Origin: VAZQ01 sp963725065
Lineage (GTDB): Bacteria; Pseudomonadota; Alphaproteobacteria; Rhizobiales; Xanthobacteraceae
Reading direction: 5' to 3'
Assembly: GCA_963725065.1 (NCBI GenBank)
Contig: CAVRXD010000042.1
Location: forward strand, 62,001-126,000
Length of the DNA stretch: 64,000 bases
The notes under the pieces were generated by a model. The model had not been told where the DNA came from, did not search any database, and saw only the letters and a list, made by a program, of their open reading frames with translations. Each line of letters starts with the position of its first letter. Within the stretch, counting starts at the first letter, position 1. Of the stretch, positions 26,654-36,826 are shown in pieces. The translations under genes were made by a program, and so were the position numbers.

Positions 26654-28987
26654 ATGGCGCCTCGGGAGAGTTCATCGCCTGCAGCCATTCCGGCGATCCT
26701 GCGCTACAGCATTGCAGTTCTGTCGGTCGCGATTGCAACCGGCGCGGCTCTCGTCCTGACGCGCTTTAGCGCGACATTGACCCCATTCCTGTTCGCGGTC
26801 GGAGCAACCGTTTGGTATGCGGGGGTCGGGCCAGGCATCCTCGCCATCGTCCTTTCGGTCCTGAGCCTCGATTTCTTCTTTGTGACTCCGTTTTATTCCT
26901 TCAGCTTTCGCCACGCCGATCTCGTCTATCTGGCTATTTGCACAGTGTTCGCACTGGTCGTCGGCTGGATCGCCGCCGCGCGCCGACGGGCAGAGGAAGA
27001 ACTTCGAGACGCCCGCGACGCGCTCGACGCCAAAGTGTTGGAACGGACCACCGACCTGCGAGAAAGCGAGGGCAAGCTGGAAGAGGCCCAGCGTATCGCG
27101 CGTGTCGGCTACTGGGAGCGTGACGTCCGCACTGGGCTCGTCAACTGGTCGGAGCAAAGCAACCGCATCTTCGGCCTGGCGCCGAACGAAGGCCCGGTAC
27201 CCATTGCGCGATATCAGGAGCTCGTTCATTCCGAAGACCGGCCACGGATCATGGCTGCGGTGGCGGAAGCACTCGCCGGCGGCAAGCGCTACGACGTGGA
27301 GTACCGGATCGTCCGGCCGAGTGGCGAAGTGCGCATCATCCACAGCCAGGGCGATGTGACAAAGGACGAGTTGGACCGGCCGCGCCGGATATTCGGCACC
27401 GTCCAGGACATCACCGAGCGCAAGCAGGCGGAGCGGGCGCTGCAAGAGAGCGCGCAGAGATACCGCTATATCTTCGAGTCAACCGGAGTATCGATCTGGG
27501 AAGAAGATTTCTCCGGGATCCACGCCGCGATCGAAGAGTTAAAAGTCAAAGGAGTGCGCGACTTTCCCCAATACTTCGCCGCCCACCCGGAATTCGTCCA
27601 GCAAGCCATCTCGATGGTGAAGATCGTTGACGTCAACGACGTGACGGTCAAGCTGTTCGACGCCAAGAGCAAGGACGAGCTGCTGGAATCCCTGCACAAC
27701 GTATTCGTGCCCGAGACGCGGGAGATCTTCGTTGGGCAGCTGATCGCCATCGCCGAAGGCCGGACATCCTTCGGCGCCGAGGTCGATCTCCAGACGTTAA
27801 AGGGAGACAGGCGGACGGCGCTGATCACAATGACATTGCCGCCACCGCCCACGCGCTTCGACAGCGTGCTCGTGACCCTGACCGACATCACCGAGCGAAA
27901 ACGGGCGGAATATCTGACCGGGCACGTGTTCGAGAGCTCCCCCGACGGCATGTCCATCGTGGGCAGAGACTACCGGTTTCAACGGGTCAACCCGGTCTAC
28001 GAGCGGTTCTGGGGGATGCCGGCCGGGAAGATGCTCGGCATGCGCGTGGCTGAAATCCTCGGCACGGAGGTCTTCGAGCAGAGGGGCAAGCCGGATCTGG
28101 ACCGGTGCTTCGCGGGAGAGGAGATCAACCACGCCGAGTGGGTGCCGACGCCGGGTGGGCCAAAGTACACGGCGATAAGCCTTTCGCCGCTGCGGCCGGA
28201 CGGCCAGCGGGTGGACGCCGCGCTCGTGATCGCCCGCGACCTCACCGATCACATGCGGGCGTCGGAGGCGTTGCGCGAGGCGCAGACGGAGCTCGCGCAC
28301 GTCAACCGCGTCACCACGATGGGACAGCTCACGGCCTCGATCGCGCACGAGGTCAGTCAGCCGATCGCCGCCACGGTGGCCAACGCCCACGCCGCCCTAC
28401 GCTGGCTCGACGCCCAGCCGCCGGATCAGGAGGAGGTCCGGCTGGCCCTCGATGACATTATCAAGGATGGCAAGCGAGCCGGCGACGTCATCGGCCACAT
28501 CCGCGCCATCGTCAGGAATGTGCCGCCTCGACACGATCGGCTGGACATCAACGAGGCGATCCTCGATGTCATCGATCTGACCCGGAGCGAGCTGGTGCGG
28601 AAAGGCATCTCGCTGCAGACGGAATTCGCGCGGGGTTTGCCGTCCATTCGAGGTGACCGAATCCAGCTGCAACAGGTCATCCTCAACCTGATCATGAACG
28701 CGGCCGAGGCGATGAATGACGCCAGTGAGCATTCGCGCGATTTGCTGATCGGCACCGCCGCCGACAAGCCCGGTGGCGTGCGCGTCGAGGTGCGGGATTC
28801 CGGCCCCGGCCTGAGCCAGGAGAGTCTCGGCCGCCTGTTCGATCCCTTCTACACGACCAAGCGTGGCGGCATGGGCATGGGATTGTCGATCTGCCGCTCG
28901 ATCATCGAAGCGCACGGGGGCCAGGTCGGGGCAACGGCGAACGTGCCCCGTGGCGCTGCTTTTCATTTCACCCTGCCGGTGGGCTGA
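26654..28987 (+). CDS. DUF4118/PAS sensor histidine kinase
   Basis: 777 residues from MAPRESSSPAAIPAILRY, GGAG 8 bases upstream. The N-terminal DUF4118-like membrane region has about four helices (15-110), with RRRAEEELRDARDALDAKVLERTTDLRE as a coiled-coil linker. A PAS unit (ARVGYWERDVRTGLVNWSEQ) and PAC end with QDITERKQAERAL; a second, divergent PAS-like region and a third (SSPDGMSIVGRDYRFQRVNPVYERFWGM) follow. HisKA is LTASIAHEVSQPIAATVANAH; HATPase has ILNLIMNAAEAM, VRDSGPGLS and MGMGLSICRSIIEAHGG. It is a homologue of the kinase at 22492. No response regulator is adjacent. Confidence 0.92.
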   Translation: MAPRESSSPAAIPAILRYSIAVLSVAIATGAALVLTRFSATLTPFLFAVGATVWYAGVGPGILAIVLSVLSLDFFFVTPFYSFSFRHADLVYLAICTVFALVVGWIAAARRRAEEELRDARDALDAKVLERTTDLRESEGKLEEAQRIARVGYWERDVRTGLVNWSEQSNRIFGLAPNEGPVPIARYQELVHSEDRPRIMAAVAEALAGGKRYDVEYRIVRPSGEVRIIHSQGDVTKDELDRPRRIFGTVQDITERKQAERALQESAQRYRYIFESTGVSIWEEDFSGIHAAIEELKVKGVRDFPQYFAAHPEFVQQAISMVKIVDVNDVTVKLFDAKSKDELLESLHNVFVPETREIFVGQLIAIAEGRTSFGAEVDLQTLKGDRRTALITMTLPPPPTRFDSVLVTLTDITERKRAEYLTGHVFESSPDGMSIVGRDYRFQRVNPVYERFWGMPAGKMLGMRVAEILGTEVFEQRGKPDLDRCFAGEEINHAEWVPTPGGPKYTAISLSPLRPDGQRVDAALVIARDLTDHMRASEALREAQTELAHVNRVTTMGQLTASIAHEVSQPIAATVANAHAALRWLDAQPPDQEEVRLALDDIIKDGKRAGDVIGHIRAIVRNVPPRHDRLDINEAILDVIDLTRSELVRKGISLQTEFARGLPSIRGDRIQLQQVILNLIMNAAEAMNDASEHSRDLLIGTAADKPGGVRVEVRDSGPGLSQESLGRLFDPFYTTKRGGMGMGLSICRSIIEAHGGQVGATANVPRGAAFHFTLPVG

Positions 28988-29203
28988 GCCGTCTGCAGCA
29001 TCGAGAGCGGAGCTGCGTGCGCGAAGCCCGCGTCCGCGAAGAAAGACGAGTGGGCTACCGCCCCACCAGTGCGAGGTCATGCGCGGCTGATCTAGCTCGC
29101 GCGACGGGACGGCGTAGCAGGGCATGAGCCACGGTGCTACGCTTGAGCGATGCCACAACGACAACAAGGCAGCGCTCATGCTGTCCAACGGGAGGACGAT
29201 CCG

Positions 29204-30424
29204 ATGAAGCGACGCGAGTTCATGACTTTGCTCGGCGGCGCGGCGGCCTGGCCGCTCGCCGCCCATGCGCAACAACCGAATTCCATTGACGATGCGATGC
29301 GCCGCGCGGTGGAGCGCAAGGACGTGGCAGGCGTGGTCGTCATGGCGGCCGACCGCAAGGGCGTCATCTATCAGGGCGCATTCGGCGTCGCCGATATCGA
29401 CTCCGGCCGTCCATTGCAGCTCGATTCGATGTTCCGCATCGCGTCGATGACCAAAGCCATCACCTCGACCGCCGCCATGCAGCTCGTCGAGCAGAACCGC
29501 TTTGCGATCGAAGACCCGGTGGAAAAATATCTGCCGGAATTCGCGAAGCTCATGGTCTTCGAATTGTTCGACGGCGCCACCGGCGCCTACCGGCTGCGGC
29601 CGGCCACCAAGCCGGTCACCATCCGGCACTTGTTCACGCACACGTCGGGGCTCGGCTACGGCTTCACCAGCCCGACCGTGCGCGACTTCAAGCCGCGCGC
29701 GGGCGAGGAATATGCCGTGGGCCCGCTGGAGTTCGAACCGGGCGAGCGCTGGCTCTACAGCACCAGCACGGACTGGCTGGGCCGGGTGGTCGAGAAGGTT
29801 TCGGGCCAGCCGCTCGAGGATTACTTCCGCCAACGCATCTTCACGCCGCTCGGGATGGGCGACACCTCCTACCATGTGCCGAAGGACAAGGAGGCGCGCC
29901 TGGTGACGGTCAACCGCCGGCAGCCTGACGGTACGCTGGCGAAGGACTCGGTGCAGCCGCCGACATCGGGCTTCACGCCGATCGGCGGCGGCGGCCTGTC
30001 GTCGACCGCGAACGACTATGTCCGCTTCACCCGGGCGCTGCTCAACGGCGGCGAGCTCGACGGCGGCCGCATCCTTTCGCCTGCCTCGGTCGCGGTGATG
30101 GGTCAGAACCACATCGGTGCAGTCGGCGTGCCGGCACTCAAGACCGCGCTACCGGCGCGCAGCGACGACTTCTCGTTCGTCGCCGACGGCCGCGACAAGT
30201 GGGGCCTCGCATACCTGATCACGACCGACGCGGTGCCCGGCAAACGGTCGGCCGGCAGCCTGAGCTGGGGCGGAATCAACAACACTTACTATTGGCTCGA
30301 TCCGACCCGCGGCATCACCGGCGTGATCCTGATGCAGTTCCTGCCGTTCGCGGACCGCAAGGCGCTCGCCCTCTACGACACGTTCGAGCGCGGCGTGTAT
30401 CAGCTCGCCGACGCGACGCGGTGA
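29204..30424 (+). CDS. Serine hydrolase of beta-lactamase/EstB family, Tat-type leader
   Basis: 406 residues from MKRREFMTLLGGAAAWPLAAHAQQ, with GGGAGG about 9 bases upstream. The leader has twin Arg in RREFM and probably uses Tat. The catalytic Ser and Lys are in FRIASMTKAITS (class C S-x-x-K), the Tyr in WLYSTSTDWLG (Y-x-S/N type) and the third box is near SLSWGGINNTYYW, where HxG/KTG is replaced. These are typical of class C-like esterases or peptidases rather than true beta-lactamases; substrate unknown. Confidence 0.9.
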   Translation: MKRREFMTLLGGAAAWPLAAHAQQPNSIDDAMRRAVERKDVAGVVVMAADRKGVIYQGAFGVADIDSGRPLQLDSMFRIASMTKAITSTAAMQLVEQNRFAIEDPVEKYLPEFAKLMVFELFDGATGAYRLRPATKPVTIRHLFTHTSGLGYGFTSPTVRDFKPRAGEEYAVGPLEFEPGERWLYSTSTDWLGRVVEKVSGQPLEDYFRQRIFTPLGMGDTSYHVPKDKEARLVTVNRRQPDGTLAKDSVQPPTSGFTPIGGGGLSSTANDYVRFTRALLNGGELDGGRILSPASVAVMGQNHIGAVGVPALKTALPARSDDFSFVADGRDKWGLAYLITTDAVPGKRSAGSLSWGGINNTYYWLDPTRGITGVILMQFLPFADRKALALYDTFERGVYQLADATR

Positions 30425-30580
30425 CAGCTGGCGCGGCCGCCACGTGACCGGTGGGGGGCAATGCCCCTCACCCGTTCTGACCAATTGATGCAAGCGCAAG
30501 GTCAGCCCTAACGCCGACCTTCGGCGATCCAGCGCCCGCCCAGCATTCCACTCGCCTAAGGGGCAAAGGGAGCAACGACA

Positions 30581-31543
30581 ATGAAACCCACGTGGCTGTT
30601 GGCGGCCGGCTTGACCGCGGCGTCGCTAGCGACGAGCGGCTTCGCCCAGCAAATCGACTTCGACAAAGTCCAGATCATCACCGATCAAATGGCGCCGAAC
30701 CTTTACATGCTGTCGGGCTCGGGCGGTCTCGATCCGTCCCACGACGACGCCGCGGGCGGCAGGATCGGCGTGCTCGCGGGGCCGGACGGCGTCCTGATGG
30801 TCGATTCCCAGTACGCACAGCTCACCGACAAGGTCGCCGCAGCGATCCGACGCATCAGCGCTGCGCCCATTCGCTATCTCGTCAACACCCACATCCATCG
30901 CGACCACACGGCCGGGAATGCGAACTTTGCAAGAATGGGTGCCTTGATCCTGGCGCGGGAAGAGCTGCGGGAAGGGATGGTTCGCATATCGAAATCGCCC
31001 AATGCCGGCGCAAATCCCCTGAGCGATCCGGCCGGGTTCCCCGTCATTACCTACGGGATGGGCACGCCGTTGAAAATTCGCATGAATGGCGAGGTGGTCG
31101 ACCTCATCCCGATCAGGGCCGCCCATACCGGCGGCGATACCATCATCAGGTTCGAGAATGCGAACGTGATCATGATCGGCGATTTCTACCGCAACTACGG
31201 CTATCCCTACATCGACATCGCCAACGGCGGCTCGCTGAAGGGAATGCTGGAAGGGCTCGACGCGACGATGGAGCTCGCCGGGCCGGACACCAAGCTTGTC
31301 CCGGGCCACGGCACGATCATCAAGCGCGGTGACATCGTCCCCTATCGCGACATGATCTTCGCGGTGCGCGGAAAGGTGCAGGAGCTGATCGCGGAGGGAA
31401 AGTCAGTGCAGGACGTGCTGGCCGCGAAAGTCACCGCGCCCTTCGACGCGAAGGTTCCCGGCGGCCTTCAGCCGGCTGGTACCGGCACGAGCGCGGACCG
31501 GTTCGTCTCCGCCGTATATCGGGAGCTCAAGGGCGGCAGTTGA
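30581..31543 (+). CDS. Secreted metallo-beta-lactamase-fold hydrolase
   Basis: 320 residues with a signal peptide (MKPTWLLAAGLTAASLATSGFAQQ, cleavage near 22). The zinc motif is complete: NTHIHRDHTAGN (H-x-H-x-D-H), a later His in IRAAHTGGDTII, Asp in VIMIGDFYRN and His in LVPGHGTII. It is a periplasmic MBL hydrolase of the group often annotated beta-lactamase-like or quinoprotein-relay-like; the substrate is not readable. A 67-residue protein starts 12 bases after its stop. Confidence 0.9.
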   Translation: MKPTWLLAAGLTAASLATSGFAQQIDFDKVQIITDQMAPNLYMLSGSGGLDPSHDDAAGGRIGVLAGPDGVLMVDSQYAQLTDKVAAAIRRISAAPIRYLVNTHIHRDHTAGNANFARMGALILAREELREGMVRISKSPNAGANPLSDPAGFPVITYGMGTPLKIRMNGEVVDLIPIRAAHTGGDTIIRFENANVIMIGDFYRNYGYPYIDIANGGSLKGMLEGLDATMELAGPDTKLVPGHGTIIKRGDIVPYRDMIFAVRGKVQELIAEGKSVQDVLAAKVTAPFDAKVPGGLQPAGTGTSADRFVSAVYRELKGGS

Positions 31544-31554
31544 GGCGACTGACA

Positions 31555-31758
31555 ATGCAGGAGAACGAAGTCGACCGGGAAGTGCGCCCGCGGGAGCTGG
31601 CGTCAAAGCTCTTCTTCACGCTCACGGCCGAGGGCTCGCGCTTCGCCCTGTACCGGGACGTCGACGTGTCGAAGCCCGTCCGGCACGACGGCCTCACGCT
31701 CGACGAGGCGGAAGAGATACTCAACACATGGAAGCTGCGCGGCCCGCACGGCGGCTGA
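31555..31758 (+). CDS. Conserved small protein of unknown function
   Basis: 67 residues from MQENEVDREVRPRELASKLF, with GAGG about 10 bases upstream overlapping the MBL stop. The central part RFALYRDVDVSKPVRHDGLTLDEAEEILNTWKLRGPHGG looks like a compact two-strand, two-helix fold, and I recall similar short proteins in Bradyrhizobium-like genomes. The tight spacing suggests co-translation with the MBL hydrolase. No function can be given. Confidence 0.68.
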   Translation: MQENEVDREVRPRELASKLFFTLTAEGSRFALYRDVDVSKPVRHDGLTLDEAEEILNTWKLRGPHGG

Positions 31759-31932
31759 CCCGGGCGCGCCAACGACACTCGGCGGGACCCGCTATTCCAA
31801 TAGCGCGCACCGATCTCCGCCTGGATGCGTTGCTCGTGACCTTACCGTGCCCCCCTCCCCGTACAAGGAGGGAAGCGCAGCGAGCGCGCGGTCACAACGC
31901 TGCAAGCGAACCGCGGCGACGCCCGGTCGTCG

Positions 31933-32163
31933 TTACGACGACGTATGGGCGTGATGGTGGTGGTGATGCTGACGATTCGATGTCTTGGACCGGGTCGTGG
32001 TGGTCGGTGCCGCTGTCGGCGCCTGCGGGGCCTCGTAGCCGTAGCCTTGCGTGGGCGGCGGATCGAACACCATGCCGTTGAATTCCACCGGCTTCTGCGC
32101 ATGCGCCTGAAGCGGTGCGGCGATCATGCCGAGGGTGAAGGTCAGGATCGCAAGATGTTTCAT
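31933..32163 (-). CDS. Small exported protein with polyhistidine tail
   Basis: 76 residues from MKHLAILTFTLGMIAAPLQA, with GGAGG 7 bases upstream. A signal peptide is followed by a short Pro/Thr-rich mature part (about 53 residues) ending QHHHHHHAHTSS. Seven His near the C-terminus suggest binding of Ni, Zn or Cu in the periplasm (inference). No family recognised. Confidence 0.72.
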   Translation of the reverse strand: MKHLAILTFTLGMIAAPLQAHAQKPVEFNGMVFDPPPTQGYGYEAPQAPTAAPTTTTRSKTSNRQHHHHHHAHTSS

Positions 32164-32363
32164 CGCATTCCTCCGATTTTGCTGCACGCGGACTGATGCG
32201 TAACAACCGTAAATTTCCTGACCCGGCGCAAGGAACGTTTCCGTAAAATCGGGCCCCCAATCCGTCAAATGCAGGTGATGTTCCGCGCGGCCGCCCGGGG
32301 ACACGCGCACCCGAAACTGCTAGCCTTGGCCTCTTAATCGATGCAAAAAAAGGGAAGACACGC

Positions 32364-32777
32364 ATGAAAAAGCTCATCGCCGGTTTTGCCGCGATGGCGT
32401 TCACGGTGGTGGCGACGGTTGCGCTCGCGCAGACGCCGGCGCCGCCCGCGAACGACCCGATCAAGCGTACGCCGCTGCAGAAGACCGAATATCCCGAAGG
32501 ACATTTCACCTACGTCATGATGGTCGAGATCGCGCCGAACGCGACCATCGGCCGTCACACTCATCCGGGCATCGAGAGCAGCTACGTCCTCGACGGCAAT
32601 CTCGATCTCGTGATCGAAGGCAAGCCGTCGCAGGCGTTCAAGGCCGGCGACAGCTTCACGGTGCCGCACAACGCCGTGCACGGCGGCAAAGTCGGCGACA
32701 AGGGGCTCAAGCTCATTGGCGTCTATGTGGTCGACAAGACCAAACCGCTCGCCACGCCAGCACCGGCAAGTCAGTAG
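32364..32777 (+). CDS. Exported cupin-domain protein
   Basis: 137 residues with a signal peptide (MKKLIAGFAAMAFTVVATVALAQ). Cupin motif 1 is GRHTHPGIESSYVLDGNLDLVIEG (two His and Glu as metal ligands) and motif 2 is GDSFTVPHNAVHGG. The small single-domain secreted cupin type is common; function unknown. The stop codon lies within a tandem 15-base repeat. Confidence 0.88.
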   Translation: MKKLIAGFAAMAFTVVATVALAQTPAPPANDPIKRTPLQKTEYPEGHFTYVMMVEIAPNATIGRHTHPGIESSYVLDGNLDLVIEGKPSQAFKAGDSFTVPHNAVHGGKVGDKGLKLIGVYVVDKTKPLATPAPASQ

Positions 32778-32797
32778 CGCGCAAGTCATTAGCGCGC
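32768..32797 (+). repeat. Tandem 15-bp direct repeat over the cupin stop codon
   Basis: AAGTCAGTAGCGCGC is followed directly by AAGTCATTAGCGCGC, one mismatch in 15. The first copy includes the TAG stop of the cupin gene and the second repeats the in-frame TAG. It probably arose by local slippage. Confidence 0.7.
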
Positions 32798-32880
32798 GAC
32801 CGAAAGCAAGTCCGGGCGTCGTACCCGTTGCGGGCGGCGGCTCCCGGATCGTCACGACGTCGCGATCGTGCATTCGGTTG

Positions 32881-35383
32881 CTACTGGACGGGATGGCTTT
32901 GGCGCTCGGTTGCGAACTCGACGGTGAGCGCGTGGCGCGCAGACCGGGGAATGAAAACCGAGATCTCGCCCGTCCATTCATCCTTCGACCATGCCGCCTG
33001 GGTGCCGCCGGATTCGGCGCCATCCGCCGGAATCTCCTTGCCGTCGAGACGGACGACGTTCACCGCACCCTCGATGCCATGGAACTGGAGGCGATAACCG
33101 CGCCGGGTGACGCTCTGGAAGGCGCCGTCACCGCTTTCGGAGCTCACCTCGAACCGGGCCCCCGTGCCGGTCTGGCTGAAGCGGAGATGGGTGCGTTGGA
33201 ACTCGCCGCTCTGATACGCAATGCTGAGCCCGTCGTCTTCATACAGCGAAAATTCGCTGGTCCTGGCGTTGCCGGCGAGGTCGGCCGGAGCAAAGCCGTA
33301 GACGTGCACGGACAGCAGATCGAGCGGCTTTTCCCCGGTATATTGCATCGCTGGTCCGAACGGGATCACAGCGCCCGCGCGCACGTAGGCCGGAACGCGA
33401 TTGAGCGGGACCGCCGCGCGCTCGATTTTTCCGCCGCCCTGAACCGGCGACTGCTCGTCGAACAGGTCGTACCACGTGCCCTTGGGCAGGTAGAGCTTGC
33501 GGTCCCCCTCGTCGTTGAACAACGGCGCGACCAGGATGTTGTCGCCCACGAAAAACTGATCGTCGATACGAAAGCCGGCCGCATCCTGCGGTTCCTGCAA
33601 TTGCAATAGGGCGCAAGACCGGCATGCCCGTTCGGTGCGCCTGCTCGTGCAGCGAATAGAGATAGGGAATGAGGCGGTAGCGCAGATTCAGGAACGAACG
33701 TGCTGCGCCCTCGACCGCCTCGCCGTGGGAATAAGGCTCATGGTCGCCCTTACCGTGCGACCACATGAAGGGGTAGAACGTCGCCGCGGCGAACCAGCGC
33801 GCATACAGCGGGTCGCTTGACTTCCCGTCCCAGCCGCCGATGTCCTGTCCGACATTGGAAAAGCCGGAAAGCGTCAAGTTCAGCATGGCGCGGGTATGCG
33901 CGCGGAAATTGGCATAGGTCGGAACCGAATCTCCGGTCGTGGTCCAGCCCAGCCGTTGGCTTCCCGCAAAGCCCGGCCGCACCATTCCGGTGCTGCGCCC
34001 ACCGACGCGGTCGATGACGCCCTCGACCACCGCGGTAGGATAAACCAGCCCAAACAGGTTTCGCGTCTGCGCCACCGACATGCCGTTGCTGGGCCAGAAT
34101 TTCTGATCCGCGTTTCGGACGTGATCCATCTCGCCGAAGTCGACCATGCCGAGGATTGCGCCATTGGTGAGCGCGTCGTTCCATTTGACTGTAAAGACAT
34201 GATCCACGGCACGGGGCGAAAAATAGTCGAGATACGCCACGGAGCTTTTGTCTTCCTCGTCCTCGACGTTGGTATCTCGGCCGATCGCCGGCCGATTGTT
34301 GCGATCGACCATGAGGAAGCCGCGCGCGGCAAGGTCGTTAAGCAAAGCTGAGTCGTCGTTGCCGCGCCAGGTTCCGAACATCGGCATTCCGAAGCCGACC
34401 GTCAGCCTGCCCCGGTAACGCTCCCACAGCGTGTCGATAAAGGTCTTGCTCGTCGCCTCCTGGTCGAACGCGTCGTAGTAGATGACGTCGAACGGCAGCT
34501 TGCGCGCCCGCATCTGCTGTCCGACATCCAGGCCTTCGCGGCCACGATAGGTGGCCTTGCCCTGATGGTAACCGAACGCCCAGAGCGGCAGCATGGCCGG
34601 ACGTCCGGTCAGCTCGGTGAACTGAGAAAGTATCTCGCTCATGGCGCCGACGAACAGATAGAAGTCCATCTCTCCGCCGCTGGCCTTGAGCTGCAACCGG
34701 CTCTTGACCGACGCACCAACATCGAACGTCGAAGGCCGGTAGTTGTGGAAGAACAGGCCGTAGCCGGCGCTGCTCATGTAGAAGGGCACGCTCTTGTAGC
34801 TTTGATTCGACTCGCTCGCGAACGCGTCGCGATTGACGATGTCGATCTTCTGCCCGCGCTGATCCATAGCCGCGCGCTTGTCACCAAAGCCGTAGATGCG
34901 TTCGGCATTCTGCAGCCCGATGCGCGCAACCCGTTCGCCGACGTCAATCTCCCAGCTGTCGATCAGGACCTTGTCAGGCGTCCGCAGCTCCAGCGAAAGG
35001 ACCTCATCCTCCAGGGACAGGTTCAGGATGGCCGCGGACGTGCTGAACGTGACTTTGTCCCGCTGCGCGTCGACACCCACATCAACAGGCGGGTAGGACG
35101 ACTCCGATTTGGTGGTCACATATTCCGGAAGACTCGAGGTCTCCGGTTCCAGGGCGAGGATGCGCACGCGGACTGTCGTCGCCGACAGGAATGTCACCAG
35201 CGCTTCCGCCAACTCGGGGCGCGTGATCCTGAAGGAGCGAGCGTCCTCGCGCCTGACTGACAGGCGATCCGTGTCGTCGCTCCCCTGAGCGAAGGCGGGC
35301 GCCGCCAGTGAGACGGAGAGCAGAATGCTTGCGGCGACCGCGAGGCAGCCGCAGATGCGCAATGGCAGGTTCGAATGTCTCAA
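32881..35383 (-). pseudogene. Glycoside hydrolase family 31 protein, frameshifted
   Basis: The N-terminal ~600 residues read in one frame (from the TTG at 35383, GGGGAG upstream) and the last ~240 in another. A signal peptide (LRICGCLAVAASILLSVSLA...AFAQ) is followed by GH31 motifs: GFGDKRAAMDQRG, PLWAFGYHQ, the nucleophile region MVDFGEMD and the acid/base region TTTGDSVPTYANF. The frame switches after GMPVLRP near 33607, where CCTATTG has one base too many; the other frame gives LQLQEPQDAAGFRIDDQFFVGD. The corrected protein would be 833 residues, normal for an exported alpha-glucosidase or alpha-xylosidase. As written it lacks the C-terminal beta domains. Confidence 0.85.
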
Positions 35384-35635
35384 CGACAAACTCCCCGTGA
35401 TTGGCGCGCAGGTCCAGACGGCCCGATCCAGATTGGTGCCCCGAAACCCCGCGAAGCCCCCGGCGGACAGGAGCCTCGGAGGTCGTACGTGAGCGTGGCG
35501 GAATGCGGATATTTTCGTGCACAATGAAAGGTCATTTTGGCGCATCGCCCTGGGGGTGCCAGGGGTGCGCGATGGCGCCGGCGATATCAGGCCTAGCTAG
35601 GCGCTGGTCCGCCCCGGGGATGCGCGAGCCGTGCG

Positions 35636-36646
35636 CTACTCCACCGGCTTGACGTTCGCGCCCTTGACGATCTTGCCGAGGTAAGCGAGCTGCTCACGCC
35701 AGAAGCGATCGAGCTCCTGCGGGCTCGACCCGACGCCGACGATGCCGACGTCGCCATAGCGACGGACCACCTCGGGGCTCTGCATCGCTTTCCTGGTTTC
35801 CGCAGCGATCCGTTCCACGATGTCCGTCGGGGTGTTCGCCGGGGCGAAGATCGCGGTCCAGAACGGGATTGCGTAGCCCGGCAGCGTGTCGGCGACCGGC
35901 GGTACCGTGGGGAGCACTGGCGAACGCTCGGCCGTGGTGATGGCGAGCGCGCGCACCTTGCCGCCTTGAATGTTGCCGAGCTGGGTCGGCGGACCGTCGA
36001 ACATGATCGCGACGCGCCCGGCGAAGAGGTCGGCCATGATCGCCGAATTGCCCCGGTAAGGCACATGCACCATGTCGACGCCGGCCATCGACTTGAACAG
36101 CTCACCGGCAAGGTGGGGCATCGTTCCCACGCCCGAGGAGCCGTAGCTGTACTTGCCGGGATTGGCCTTCAGCAGCGCGATGAGTTCGCCCAGATCCTTT
36201 GCCGGCAGCTCCGGGTTGGTGACCAGCACCAGCGGAAAGCTGCCGGCAAGCGTGACCGGGATGAGGTCCTTGATCGGATCGTACGGCAGGTTCTTGTAGA
36301 CGAGGGCGTTGACCACGGCCGAGGACACCGACTGGAAGATTAGCGTGTAGCCGTCGGGCCGCGCCCGGGCGACCGCGTTGGCGGCGATGGTGCCGCCGGC
36401 GCCGCCCTGGTTCTCCACCACCACCTGCTGGCCGAGCTGGTCGCTGAGATGCTGGGCGGTAAGGCGCGCCATCATGTCGACGCCGCCCCCCGCCGTCAGC
36501 GGAACGATGAGCTTGACCGGCCGGTTCGGCCAGGCTTCCTGCGCCGAGAGCGACCCGCTCGCCGCGGCGATCAGCGCGAGCGCGCCGAAACAGCGCGACA
36601 CGAAACAGCACGCCAACAGCGAGCGCGGTCGGTGATTCGTCTGCAT
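35636..36646 (-). CDS. Tripartite tricarboxylate transporter substrate-binding protein (TctC/Bug family)
   Basis: 336 residues with a signal peptide ending near SLSAQ. The Bug-family core is clear: WPNRPVKLIVPLTAGGGVDMMARL, QVVVENQGGAGGTIAANAVARARPDGYTL and VPYRGNSAIMADLFAGRV. These periplasmic proteins bind small carboxylates. No TctA or TctB membrane gene is nearby, so it may use a distant permease or act as a sensor. It is divergent from the cupin gene at 36827. Confidence 0.93.
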   Translation of the reverse strand: MQTNHRPRSLLACCFVSRCFGALALIAAASGSLSAQEAWPNRPVKLIVPLTAGGGVDMMARLTAQHLSDQLGQQVVVENQGGAGGTIAANAVARARPDGYTLIFQSVSSAVVNALVYKNLPYDPIKDLIPVTLAGSFPLVLVTNPELPAKDLGELIALLKANPGKYSYGSSGVGTMPHLAGELFKSMAGVDMVHVPYRGNSAIMADLFAGRVAIMFDGPPTQLGNIQGGKVRALAITTAERSPVLPTVPPVADTLPGYAIPFWTAIFAPANTPTDIVERIAAETRKAMQSPEVVRRYGDVGIVGVGSSPQELDRFWREQLAYLGKIVKGANVKPVE

Positions 36647-36826
36647 CGTCTTCCTCCCGGGCGGCGCGGCCGATTTGTCGGACCACCGTCACGCGCCGCA
36701 ATTTGTTGTGACCGAAGCCTGCGCGAAGTGCTTGCCCGGCGTGCGTGCGCTTGCAACGATTGTAGCGGGCAAGCGGCCATAGTCCACCAAGGCCGTCCGC
36801 ATCGATCGATCGAACTGGAGGGAAAC

